Shown here piece by piece: positions 1 to 8,103 of a DNA stretch of 13,833 nt. The notes below the pieces were generated by a model. The model saw nothing but the letters and a program-made list of their open reading frames with translations. It searched no databases and was not told the DNA's origin. The stretch lies in NCBI GenBank assembly GCA_948971535.1, contig CARFEX010000012.1, positions 1 through 13,833 of the forward strand. The letters run 5' to 3'. A program made the position numbers and the translations under genes. Each line of letters opens with the position of its first letter. Position 1 is the stretch's first letter. This stretch comes from an uncultured Eubacteriales bacterium (GTDB lineage Bacteria > Bacillota > Clostridia > Christensenellales > UBA1242).

Positions 1-98
1 CATAAAATAAGGGGAAGTGTGAGTTTGTAATGGTAAATGTGTTAATTATTTTATAAAGCTAGGACGATAGATAAATTTTTGAAAATATCATTTTTATG

Positions 99-126
99 TT
101 GTTTTTTATTGTTTTTATGGTAAAAT
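99..126 (+). promoter_or_regulatory. uvrB promoter, extended -10, predicted leaderless start
   Basis: A -10 hexamer TAAAAT lies at 121-126, preceded by TG at 118-119 (TGgTAAAAT, an extended -10). A weak -35, TTGTTT, lies at 99-104 with a 16-base spacer. The hexamer ends 6 bases before the uvrB ATG at 133, so RNA synthesis should begin at about the A of the start codon. No Shine-Dalgarno sequence is present. No LexA-type dyad (GAAC-N4-GTTC or the Bacillus form) is visible in bases 1-132, so SOS control is not evident. The rest of 1-98 shows nothing I can assign. Confidence 0.6.
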
Positions 127-132
127 ATTGTT

Positions 133-2094
133 ATGGATAATTATAAATTTGAGTTGCATTCAAAATATAAGCCTTCAGGTGACCAACCGCAAGCTATTGA
201 AAAACTTGTGGACGGCTTGAATGACGGTCTTAAAGAACAGGTGCTTTTGGGAGTTACTGGTTCTGGAAAAACTTTTACTATGGCAAACATAATAAAAGAA
301 GTAAATAGACCGACACTTGTTATTGCTCACAACAAAACTCTTGCAGCTCAATTATGTAATGAGTTTCGAGAATTTTTTCCAAACAATCGTGTGGAATATT
401 TTGTTTCCTACTATGACTACTATCAACCTGAGGCTTACATTGTTTCATCTGACACATATATTGAAAAAGACATGGCTATCAATGACGAAATTGATAAACT
501 TCGTTCTAGTGCGACTTCTTCAATTCTTGAAAGGGATGATGTTATCATAGTTGCCTCGGTTTCTTGTATTTATGGGTTAGGCAATCCAGATGAATATTAC
601 AACTTGCATATCTCATTACGCAAGGGGCAGATGATAGACCGAGATGAAGTTATTGCAAGATTAATTTCTATTCAATATATGCGTAATGACATTGATTTCA
701 AACGTTCCACCTTTCGAGTTAAAGGCGACATACTTGATATTTTCCCTGCCAATCAATCAGAAATGGCTGTTCGAGTTGAATTTTTTGGCGATGAAATTGA
801 GAGAATATATGAGTTTGAGTCTGTGTCTGGAAATTTAATAAATGAACTTTCATATGTTGCTATTTATCCTGCTACTCATTATGCTGTTGGCAAAGATAGA
901 ATGGATAATGCATTAAAGCAAATAAGCATTGATAGGGAACAGGCTGTAAAAGATTTTACCGCACAAGGAAAACTTATAGAGGCAGAGCGAATAGGACAGC
1001 GTGTTGCCTATGATATGGAAATGATGCAAGAGGTAGGTTATTGCAGTGGTATAGAAAACTACTCACGTTACTTTGACGGAAGAAGACCTGGCGAGGCGCC
1101 TTACACACTTATAGATTACTTTCCAAAAGGCTTTTTGACAATTATTGATGAAAGTCACATGACACTTCCTCAAATACGTGCTATGTATAATGGCGATAAG
1201 GCGAGAAAAACCTCACTTGTTGATTTTGGGTTTAGGCTTGAAGCTGCAAGAGATAATAGACCTTTAACTTTTGATGAGTTTAAAGACAAGCTAGGACAGG
1301 TTATCTATGTTTCTGCAACTCCTGCCAAGTACGAAAAAGAACGTGCAGGGCAGATTGTTGAGCAGGTTATTAGACCAACTGGACTACTTGACCCTATAAT
1401 TGAAATAAAACATATTAAAAATCAAATTGAGCAGCTGATGAATGAGGCTAAAAAGGTTATTGATAAAGGCGGAAGAGTTTTGGTTACTACCTTAACTAAA
1501 AAAATGGCAGAAAGTTTGACTATATATCTTCAAGAGCATAATTTTAAAACCAAATACATGCACTCTGAAATCGACACTATGGAAAGGGTTGAGATAATAA
1601 ATGGCTTACGTTCAGGCGAATTTGATATACTTGTTGGAATAAACCTTTTAAGAGAAGGGCTTGACATGCCAGAGGTTGAGCTAGTGTGCATACTTGATGC
1701 TGATAAAGAGGGATTCTTGCGTAGTGAAGGCGCACTCATTCAAACTATTGGTCGTGCAGCGAGAAATGCTAATGGTCGAGTTATCATGTTTGCCGATAAT
1801 ATGACAGACTCTATGAAACGAGCAATAGAAATTACAAGGTCAAGACGTCAGTTGCAAGAAAACTATAATAGAGAGCATAATATCACTCCAAAAACCATAA
1901 TTAAAGCGATAAATAATACATTGGAAATCACTAAAAAGGTTAATGAAACATCTATTAAAAAATCTGAAATTCCAAAGGAAATAGAAAAACTAAACGCTAT
2001 GATGAAAGTTGCATCAGCTAGTTTGGACTTTGAACGTGCAATAGAATTGCGCAATAAAATCCAAGCTTTGAAAAAAAGATTGCAAGAAAAATAG
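133..2094 (+). CDS. uvrB: Excinuclease ABC subunit B (UvrB)
   Basis: UvrB is the DNA-binding helicase-like subunit of nucleotide excision repair. It is loaded on damaged DNA by UvrA, verifies the lesion, and recruits UvrC for incision in the cytoplasm. The 653-residue product has the normal family length. Visible parts are Walker A GVTGSGKT at residues 40-47, the beta-hairpin that clamps DNA (YYDYYQPEAYI, about 93-103), the Walker B-type DESH at 339-342, helicase motifs through INLLREGLDMPEVELV and QTIGRAARN, and a C-terminal UVR coiled coil (about 614-650) that contacts UvrC. The start at 133 is set by the conserved N-terminus (FELHSKYKPSGDQPQAI), which begins a few residues after it as in other UvrB proteins. 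The gene has no ribosome binding site and is probably translated from a leaderless mRNA. uvrA follows after 93 bases. Identification is secure. Confidence 0.98.
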   Translation: MDNYKFELHSKYKPSGDQPQAIEKLVDGLNDGLKEQVLLGVTGSGKTFTMANIIKEVNRPTLVIAHNKTLAAQLCNEFREFFPNNRVEYFVSYYDYYQPEAYIVSSDTYIEKDMAINDEIDKLRSSATSSILERDDVIIVASVSCIYGLGNPDEYYNLHISLRKGQMIDRDEVIARLISIQYMRNDIDFKRSTFRVKGDILDIFPANQSEMAVRVEFFGDEIERIYEFESVSGNLINELSYVAIYPATHYAVGKDRMDNALKQISIDREQAVKDFTAQGKLIEAERIGQRVAYDMEMMQEVGYCSGIENYSRYFDGRRPGEAPYTLIDYFPKGFLTIIDESHMTLPQIRAMYNGDKARKTSLVDFGFRLEAARDNRPLTFDEFKDKLGQVIYVSATPAKYEKERAGQIVEQVIRPTGLLDPIIEIKHIKNQIEQLMNEAKKVIDKGGRVLVTTLTKKMAESLTIYLQEHNFKTKYMHSEIDTMERVEIINGLRSGEFDILVGINLLREGLDMPEVELVCILDADKEGFLRSEGALIQTIGRAARNANGRVIMFADNMTDSMKRAIEITRSRRQLQENYNREHNITPKTIIKAINNTLEITKKVNETSIKKSEIPKEIEKLNAMMKVASASLDFERAIELRNKIQALKKRLQEK

Positions 2095-2105
2095 ATTAAA
2101 AAAAT

Positions 2106-2140
2106 AAAAACAAAATGAAAAAATTACATTTTGTTTTTTT
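2106..2140 (+). terminator. Probable terminator after uvrB
   Basis: Bases 2106-2117 pair with 2127-2138 in a 12-bp, almost pure A/T stem with a 9-base loop, and the 3' arm runs into a seven-T tract (2134-2140). It lies 12 bases after the uvrB stop. The stem has only two G-C pairs, so termination may be partial and some uvrB transcripts could read into uvrA. Confidence 0.6.
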
Positions 2141-2151
2141 ATTAGAAATAT

Positions 2152-2181
2152 TTGTTACAAAAGCATTAAAAGTGGTATAAT
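2152..2181 (+). promoter_or_regulatory. uvrA promoter, extended -10, predicted leaderless start
   Basis: A consensus TATAAT lies at 2176-2181 with the extended element TGg at 2173-2175. The best -35 is TTGTTA at 2152-2157 (18-base spacer). The hexamer ends 6 bases before the uvrA ATG at 2188, the same spacing as at uvrB, which predicts transcription start at about the A of the ATG. The only purine-rich bases before the ATG (AGG at 2184-2186) are one base from it, too close to act as a ribosome binding site. No LexA-like dyad is seen. Confidence 0.65.
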
Positions 2182-2187
2182 ATAGGC

Positions 2188-5016
2188 ATGGAAAATACAA
2201 TTAAAATTCGCGGAGCGAAAGAGAACAATTTAAAAAATGTTGATTTAGAAATACCAAAGAGTAAGCTGGTTGTTTTTACTGGTGTGTCAGGTAGTGGAAA
2301 GTCCAGTTTGGCTTTTGGAACCATATTTGCAGAGGGGCAAAGGCGATATATAGAAAGCCTTTCTTCTTATGCTCGTCAGTTTTTAGGTCAAGCACAAAAA
2401 CCTGATGTTGAGGCTATTGACGGTCTTTCTCCAGCCATTTCTATTGACCAGAAAACAACAAATCATAATCCGAGGTCTACTGTTGGTACTGTAACTGAGA
2501 TTTATGATTATCTCAGACTTTTGTATGCGAGGGTTGGTGTGCCATATTGTCCACACTGCAACAAGCCTATCAAACAACAGAGCATAGACCAAATTGTAGA
2601 TGCTGTTATGGTGTTTGGAAGTGGAGCAAAACTCACAATACTTGCACCTATAGTACGTAAGCAAAAGGGGGCATTTGCCAAAACTTTTGAAAGTCTCAAA
2701 AAAAGTGGTTTTGTTCGTGTTCAGGTTGACGGTAGCATTTGGACTTTGGACGAAGAGATAGTTCTTGACAAAAATTTGAAACATGATATACGTGCAGTTG
2801 TAGACAGAATTGTTTTAAAAGATGGTATACAGAGTAGATTAACGGATAGTTTGGAAACAGCTATCAAATTAGCAGACGGATTGGTTATAGTTGAAAAAGA
2901 AGGTGAGGAAACTCTTTTTAGTACTAATTATGCTTGTCCTGATTGTGGTTGGACACTTGAAGAAATTACGCCAAGATTGTTTTCCTTCAATGCACCGTTT
3001 GGAGCTTGTCCAAAATGTTTGGGGCTTGGACAGACAACTGATATAGATGAAAATATTATTTTGAAAAACAGTGATAAATCTATAGAAGAGGGAGCTTTTG
3101 ATTTGACTGGTTGGCGCTATGATGGCACAATGGCAAGCAGATATTTTAATGCACTATCTAGAACCTATGGGATACCACTTGATAAACCAGTGAATACTCT
3201 ATCTCGTAAACATCTAGATATAATCTTTTATGGCAATAATGGAGAAACACTTGATTTATTTGAAAGTGAAAAGCAAAATAAAACGTTTGAACATTATAAT
3301 GGCAAAAAAGCACTTTCTTTTGAAGGTATTATAACAAACTTAAAAAGACGTCTGCTTGAAAGTAAAAGCGATTTTATCAAGCTTGAAATATCAAAGTTTG
3401 TCAGAGAGCAAACTTGTCCAGCCTGCAAAGGTAAAAGACTAAATGAAAGTGCACTATCTGTAAAAATCAACAAAAAAGATATAGAAGAAACCTGCGATAT
3501 GTGCGTTGGTGAACTAGTGCCTTATTTTGCTAATTTAAAACTAAGTAGTTCTGACCAAGATATAGCAAAAAGTATTTTGAAAGAAATAAACGCAAGACTA
3601 AAATTCTTGTCTGATGTAGGTCTTGATTATTTAACCCTTTCACGTTCAGCAGAGACTCTTTCGGGAGGTGAAGCTCAAAGAATACGTCTTGCAACTCAGA
3701 TAGGCAGTGGGCTTTCAGGAGTATTATATATTCTTGATGAACCTAGTATTGGACTTCATCAACGTGATAATGAAAGGCTTATTGAAACTATGAAAAATTT
3801 GCGTGACCTTGGAAATACTCTTATTGTTGTTGAACATGATGAAGATACCATTCGTACAGCAGACTGGATTGTGGATGTAGGACCTTATGCAGGTGTGCAT
3901 GGTGGTGAAATTGTTGCAAATGGCGAACTTAAAGATATTCTTGCAAGCAAAAAGTCTATAACAGCCAGCTTTTTAAGAGGTGATGATAAAATTGATGTGC
4001 CGAAAGAAAGACGTAAGCCCGAAAAATTCTTAAAAGTTAAAGGAGCTTGTGAAAATAACCTTAAAGATATTGATGTTGATATTCCTCTTGGTGTTTTTAC
4101 TTGTGTAACAGGTGTTTCAGGTAGTGGAAAGTCCAGTCTTGTAAATGAAATCGTTTTCCCTTATCTTTCAAATGTGCTAAATGGTAGCCGCCTTGAAAAT
4201 GGCAAGTTTGCAAAAATAGAGAATGCAAGTCAGCTTGATAAAGTTATTGATATCGACCAATCTCCTATTGGAAGGACTCCACGATCAAACCCAGCAACTT
4301 ACGTAGGTATATTTACTCAAATTAGAGAGCTATTTGCAAGTACACCAGATGCAAAGGCCAGAGGATATAGTATCGGCCGATTTAGTTTCAATGTAAAAGG
4401 CGGGCGATGCGAAGTGTGTGAGGGTGCTGGTGTGAAAGAAATAGAAATGTACTTCTTACCAGATATTCTTGTTCCTTGTGAAGTCTGCAAAGGTAAACGA
4501 TATAATCGTGAAACTTTGGAAGTGACTTATAAAGGAAAGACAATAGCAGATGTACTTGAAATGACAGTTGAAGAGGCATTGCAATTTTTTGAAAATATCC
4601 CATCTATAAAAAATAAAATACAAGCTCTTCATGATGTAGGTCTTGATTATATAAAATTAGGTCAGCCAGCAACAACACTTTCAGGAGGAGAGGCACAACG
4701 AGTTAAATTAGCATCAGAGCTTTCAAGAAAGTCAACAGGGAAAACAATCTATCTTCTTGACGAGCCGACAACAGGGCTTCACATGTATGACGTGAAAAAG
4801 CTTGTGAAAATTCTAGATAGACTTGTGCAAAATGGTAATACCGTTGTAGTTATTGAACATAATCTAGATGTAATCAAATCAGCTGATTATATTATAGACC
4901 TTGGTCCAGAAGGTGGGAGCGGTGGCGGAACTGTGGTCGCAACTGGAACGCCAGAAGAAATTGCAAAAGTAAAAAATAGTTATACAGGCAGATTTTTAAA
5001 AAATATGCTAAACTAG
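2188..5016 (+). CDS. uvrA: Excinuclease ABC subunit A (UvrA)
   Basis: UvrA is the dimeric ABC-type ATPase that first detects bulky DNA lesions and delivers UvrB to them. The product has 942 residues, normal for the family. It shows the UvrA layout: Walker A GVSGSGKS at 32-39 and again at 642-649, and ABC signature LSGGEAQR at 491-498 and 831-838, each followed by a Walker B (ILDEPSIGLH, LLDEPTTGLH). Cysteine pairs are at 121/124, 250/253, 274/277, 410/413, 741/744 and 764/767. The 250-277 and 741-767 sets correspond to the family's zinc modules. The start gives the expected N-terminus (IKIRGAKENNLKNVDLEIP). Like uvrB it lacks a Shine-Dalgarno sequence. The two Walker A coding stretches are almost identical in DNA, as is a second short stretch before each signature; see findings. 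Confidence 0.98.
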   Translation: MENTIKIRGAKENNLKNVDLEIPKSKLVVFTGVSGSGKSSLAFGTIFAEGQRRYIESLSSYARQFLGQAQKPDVEAIDGLSPAISIDQKTTNHNPRSTVGTVTEIYDYLRLLYARVGVPYCPHCNKPIKQQSIDQIVDAVMVFGSGAKLTILAPIVRKQKGAFAKTFESLKKSGFVRVQVDGSIWTLDEEIVLDKNLKHDIRAVVDRIVLKDGIQSRLTDSLETAIKLADGLVIVEKEGEETLFSTNYACPDCGWTLEEITPRLFSFNAPFGACPKCLGLGQTTDIDENIILKNSDKSIEEGAFDLTGWRYDGTMASRYFNALSRTYGIPLDKPVNTLSRKHLDIIFYGNNGETLDLFESEKQNKTFEHYNGKKALSFEGIITNLKRRLLESKSDFIKLEISKFVREQTCPACKGKRLNESALSVKINKKDIEETCDMCVGELVPYFANLKLSSSDQDIAKSILKEINARLKFLSDVGLDYLTLSRSAETLSGGEAQRIRLATQIGSGLSGVLYILDEPSIGLHQRDNERLIETMKNLRDLGNTLIVVEHDEDTIRTADWIVDVGPYAGVHGGEIVANGELKDILASKKSITASFLRGDDKIDVPKERRKPEKFLKVKGACENNLKDIDVDIPLGVFTCVTGVSGSGKSSLVNEIVFPYLSNVLNGSRLENGKFAKIENASQLDKVIDIDQSPIGRTPRSNPATYVGIFTQIRELFASTPDAKARGYSIGRFSFNVKGGRCEVCEGAGVKEIEMYFLPDILVPCEVCKGKRYNRETLEVTYKGKTIADVLEMTVEEALQFFENIPSIKNKIQALHDVGLDYIKLGQPATTLSGGEAQRVKLASELSRKSTGKTIYLLDEPTTGLHMYDVKKLVKILDRLVQNGNTVVVIEHNLDVIKSADYIIDLGPEGGSGGGTVVATGTPEEIAKVKNSYTGRFLKNMLN

Positions 5017-5063
5017 TTAAATAATTTTAAAATTCAACTTAATTATTACAAAACAAAAAAATG

Positions 5064-5093
5064 AAAAAAGAGGTTAAAATTAACCTCTTTTTT
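5064..5093. terminator. Bidirectional terminator between convergent units
   Basis: Bases 5064-5076 pair with 5081-5093 (core GAGGTT/AACCTC) around a 4-base loop. The flanks are an A-run on the left and a T-run on the right, so the structure reads as an intrinsic terminator on both strands. It serves uvrA (stop at 5016) from the left and the unknown gene (stop at 5138) from the right, preventing the convergent transcripts from running into each other. Confidence 0.85.
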
Positions 5094-5137
5094 TAGGAAC
5101 ACAAGAATTTTGCGTTTGGAATTAATGTTTTTGTTAT

Positions 5138-7228
5138 CTATTCGTTTTCACCATTATTATTGATAGGTTCAAGGATTTGAATATTCTTTGGTTCGAGAAC
5201 TACAAGGTCTTTTTGTTCAAGAGTTACAGTGTCTTCTTTATTTTCGCTTGTAGTAGTTTGAGTTTTTGCTTTCTTTTGTTTTTTTACATTTGCTAAATAT
5301 TGCTTAGCTTCTTTTGTCTCTTTCTTAATATTTTTACCTACATTATTTAACATATCTTTTATTATTGCATCAGAGACTTTTCCTTCACGTATTCCTTTTT
5401 CCATTACAAGAATAGCAGCAGGGTCGTTGATAATCTTGTTTGCTATTTCTAATGCAAGAGTATGCTTTGTTTCTTCAGAATTAAGAGTTTCGTCAATAGA
5501 TATAGGATTGCTTATAATGTCATTTCTCAAAGAACCAATATTTGTAGCAAGTTCTTTTGTCTTTTTAGTTTTCTTGCCTTTGTTAATTCCTATTTGCATA
5601 ACACCAAGTGCCATATAAACACCTTTTCTTAGGTCTGCAATTTGGTATGGGTCAGAAATTTGCTTAACATAACTTTCAGCCTTGTTTATTTCATCTTGCT
5701 TGTTGCTTAAAGTGCTATCAGAAAGTGGAACAACTGTAGATTTAGCTTTATTTATATCACTCTGAGAGTTGTTTGGCAAAACTGGACTAGATTGATTGTT
5801 TTTAACATTATCAAGGTCTTTTAGTAGCAAATTATTGTTTTGAAAGTTATCCAAATCAATATCATCTTGTATTGAATTTGCAATATCATCTTGCATTACA
5901 CTTTCATTAAGTAGTACTTTCGCAATTTTTTGTGCATCCTCTAAATATTTTACTGATCTATTTTCTTTTACATCAATTTGATTGATAAGTTGTATTACTG
6001 GATTTGCTAGTGCGAAAATTATACTATCAAGTTCTTCTTGTTTTTCTTTAACAGTATTTTTAGTAGTATCATTGATTAACTCGTCTTCAAAATCAATTTT
6101 ATTTAAAAGTTCTAATGTTGAAAGAAGAACTACAAGTTGAGCTTGTTTTCTAGAAAGTGGGATATCAACTTCACCATTGATAACAGGCTTTCCACTCATT
6201 TGAGATTGAACATTGATAAAAAGTGAATATAAGCAATTTCTATCAAATGGATTACTTTTAATTTCTTTAAGAAGTTGTTCAGTATCCATATTCATATAGT
6301 GTTCGCCAAGATTTACTTTTCCATCTTCTTGAAATTCATCAAATAAATATTCATAAAAACCGTCTTTATTAATTTTAACAATAGGATTTTTGGCAGTAGG
6401 GTCAAGAGCAACATCACAAGAAGATTTGTCATAACTCATAGATTTAAGAAGTGAAACAAGTGCCATGTCATGGAAGAATTTTTTAACAATATCTTTATCT
6501 GCAATTTTGCAATCATCACTATTTAGAATATCTTGAGAAATTCTTGTTACTTGTTCATTAAATATGTCATTATTAAAAATTTTAAATGCGTTGTCTTGCA
6601 TCATTTGATAAGCATAAACTCCAAGTTTGTATTCAAGAGCAGAAAGTTTTTTGCTTTCTTCGTCAGTCAAGCTTTGACCAGCGGCTTTGATAACAGCACA
6701 AGAAGCAAGGAGTGCAAATACTCTTGAGTCAGCCTCTCTACCTTTACCTTCCATATTTTGACAAGCAATATTTAAAACTTTTGCAACAAGTCTTTCTGGA
6801 GTAACCAAATCAAGGTTTTCGTTATCAAAGAGGTTGTTGTAAACTTTTGTAAAAGTTTCACCATAATTGCCTATTTCAAAACTAAAACCAGGATTAGAAA
6901 TATAGTCAGCAAAAGATTTTAATAATTCAGCTTCATTTTTCTTAACACCTTTTTTAGCATTATCAAGATTGATTTTTGCAACACTAGTAAGATTATTAAA
7001 ATAATCATTGGCTTGTTTAAAGTTCATAGTGCAAGTATGTTCATCTTTAATATTACCAACAAATTGACCAATACGATTTATCACAAAAATAACATTGGCG
7101 ATAAAGCTATCTCCTCCTGTGATAATTTCATCAGGAAGTCCTGATTTTAAGCCGTCTGCGAGAATACTATTTGGTGTAAGTGACTGGTTTTTTACTTCAT
7201 CAAGAATTTTTTGTATCAATTTAGACAT
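5138..7228 (-). CDS. Uncharacterised 696-residue soluble protein with short internal repeats
   Basis: I do not recognise this protein. It has 696 residues, no signal peptide and no convincing membrane segment, so it is probably cytoplasmic. Composition is rich in Lys, Asn, Asp, Ile and Leu and suggests a mostly helical fold. Residues 1-445 look like a globular helical region. About 448-515 is an Asn/Asp/Ser-rich linker. Residues 516-635 look helical again, and the tail after 635 is Lys-rich, then acidic. Two repeats are visible: SDINKAKSTV (490-499) against DEINKAESYV (512-521), and three C-terminal octapeptides with a [TVI]LE[QP] core at 669-692. No catalytic motif is evident. The ATG at 7228 is chosen because GGAGGG (7232-7237) lies just upstream. 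A longer in-frame GTG start at 7264 falls inside the promoter. It has its own promoter and terminator, so neighbours give no hint of function. Reality of the gene is very likely; its role is unknown. Confidence 0.88.
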   Translation of the reverse strand: MSKLIQKILDEVKNQSLTPNSILADGLKSGLPDEIITGGDSFIANVIFVINRIGQFVGNIKDEHTCTMNFKQANDYFNNLTSVAKINLDNAKKGVKKNEAELLKSFADYISNPGFSFEIGNYGETFTKVYNNLFDNENLDLVTPERLVAKVLNIACQNMEGKGREADSRVFALLASCAVIKAAGQSLTDEESKKLSALEYKLGVYAYQMMQDNAFKIFNNDIFNEQVTRISQDILNSDDCKIADKDIVKKFFHDMALVSLLKSMSYDKSSCDVALDPTAKNPIVKINKDGFYEYLFDEFQEDGKVNLGEHYMNMDTEQLLKEIKSNPFDRNCLYSLFINVQSQMSGKPVINGEVDIPLSRKQAQLVVLLSTLELLNKIDFEDELINDTTKNTVKEKQEELDSIIFALANPVIQLINQIDVKENRSVKYLEDAQKIAKVLLNESVMQDDIANSIQDDIDLDNFQNNNLLLKDLDNVKNNQSSPVLPNNSQSDINKAKSTVVPLSDSTLSNKQDEINKAESYVKQISDPYQIADLRKGVYMALGVMQIGINKGKKTKKTKELATNIGSLRNDIISNPISIDETLNSEETKHTLALEIANKIINDPAAILVMEKGIREGKVSDAIIKDMLNNVGKNIKKETKEAKQYLANVKKQKKAKTQTTTSENKEDTVTLEQKDLVVLEPKNIQILEPINNNGENE

Positions 7229-7254
7229 AATCCCTCCAATTTTTTGATAGTTAT

Positions 7255-7283
7255 ATTTTAACACTTTTTTCCTCTGTTTTCAA
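7255..7283 (-). promoter_or_regulatory. Promoter of the unknown 696-residue gene
   Basis: On the - strand, TTGAAA (7278-7283) is followed after 17 bases by TAAAAT (7255-7260) with the extended -10 element TGt directly upstream (7261-7263). Predicted start is near 7248, giving a leader of about 20 bases that contains the GGAGGG ribosome binding site at 7232-7237. Confidence 0.65.
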
Positions 7284-7292
7284 GGGGTAAAA

Positions 7293-7325
7293 TCAAAAAA
7301 AATAAGAAAAATAGCTATTTTAGCC
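7293..7325 (-). terminator. Possible weak terminator at the end of yycJ
   Basis: On the - strand a 5-bp stem (7321-7325 with 7313-7317, one G-T wobble, 3-base loop) overlaps the yycJ stop codon and is followed by a T-rich run reaching about 7293. The stem is short. Termination here is plausible but not certain, and some yycJ transcripts may continue into the next gene. Confidence 0.35.
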
Positions 7326-8097
7326 TAAAAACAACCCCTGGTTTAGGTGATGCAACGTCAATTTTAAAGTCAATACCTTCATTTAAACCTCTTTTTGATA
7401 ATTCATTACATATAAACTGATATGCAAGTTCTGGTGAATTATTCTCTTCACTAAGGTGTGAAAGCACTATTTGCCTTGTCCCTGAAAGCACAAGTCTTTC
7501 TATTGCATTGGCACTTGCTAGGTTTGAAAGGTGACCATTTGGCCCATCAATTCTTCTCTTTAATGAAAGAGGGTATTTAAGACTATTATACAAACGCTGT
7601 CTGTCATAATTGGCTTCCAAATACACAAGTTGACTTCCTGAAATTGATTGAAGTATCTTATCGTTAGTATGTCCTAAATCAGTTAAAATAGAAATTTTTT
7701 TGTTATTCTCTTCAAAGGAAAAACCATAACATTTCACGTCATGAGGCACTTCAACTGGTCGAATAATAAGTTCTTTAAAAGAAAAATCTCCAGTAAAAAG
7801 TTTTCTATTTTCTTGCTTAACATTTTTGAGCTGACCATCAAGACCTAGCCAAACATCTTCATGAGCAAAAACAGGCTTATTAAATTTTTTTGAAAATACA
7901 TCTATGCCTTTTGTATGGTCGGTGTGTTCGTGAGTGACCATTATTGCATCAATGTCATCAGGGTTTACTCCTAAAAGAGAAAGCCTATTAACAGTTTCTT
8001 GACATGACAAACCATCGTCAACTAAAATTTTGGTGTTGTCGGTTTCAAGATAGGTTAAATTGCCTTTGCTACCTGATGCAAGATTGATGATTCGCAT
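7315..8097 (-). CDS. yycJ: YycJ/WalJ-type metallo-beta-lactamase-fold hydrolase
   Basis: The product is a 260-residue cytoplasmic enzyme of the metallo-beta-lactamase fold. The metal-binding motif THEHTDH gives His56, His58, Asp60 and His61. Further family marks are the N-terminal LASGSKGN, LTDLGH, the EANYD segment, GPNGHLSN and VLSHLSEENN, which together match the YycJ/WalJ family. Members are linked to the WalRK cell-wall regulatory operon by position, and to 5'-exonuclease activity and mutation avoidance in Bacillus relatives. Here the gene stands alone, with no walRK nearby. An upstream in-frame TTG (8115) would add six residues, but these codons are the -10 promoter sequence itself. The ATG at 8097 gives the family N-terminus MRIINLASGS and is preferred. 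There is no Shine-Dalgarno sequence, and a leaderless transcript is predicted. Family assignment is firm; the exact substrate is inferred. Confidence 0.93.
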   Translation of the reverse strand: MRIINLASGSKGNLTYLETDNTKILVDDGLSCQETVNRLSLLGVNPDDIDAIMVTHEHTDHTKGIDVFSKKFNKPVFAHEDVWLGLDGQLKNVKQENRKLFTGDFSFKELIIRPVEVPHDVKCYGFSFEENNKKISILTDLGHTNDKILQSISGSQLVYLEANYDRQRLYNSLKYPLSLKRRIDGPNGHLSNLASANAIERLVLSGTRQIVLSHLSEENNSPELAYQFICNELSKRGLNEGIDFKIDVASPKPGVVFRLK

Positions 8098-8103
8098 AAA
8101 AGT

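Noticed and set aside
1..30. An open frame from base 1 ending in TAA at 28-30, possibly the tail of an upstream gene
   Set aside because: Only nine codons are visible and the peptide carries no recognisable feature, so it cannot be told from chance.
1..2187. LexA (SOS) operators before uvrB or uvrA
   Set aside because: No GAAC-N4-GTTC or Bacillus-type dyad was found in 1-132 or 2095-2187. Control by another repressor cannot be excluded.
2383..2784. A 133-codon open frame on the - strand inside uvrA
   Set aside because: It is fully contained in the uvrA coding sequence, with no promoter or ribosome binding site and no recognisable motif.
7310..7323. Palindrome AAAATAGCTATTTT near the yycJ stop, considered as a protein-binding site
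   Set aside because: It is A/T-rich with only a small GC core and is better explained as part of the weak terminator region.
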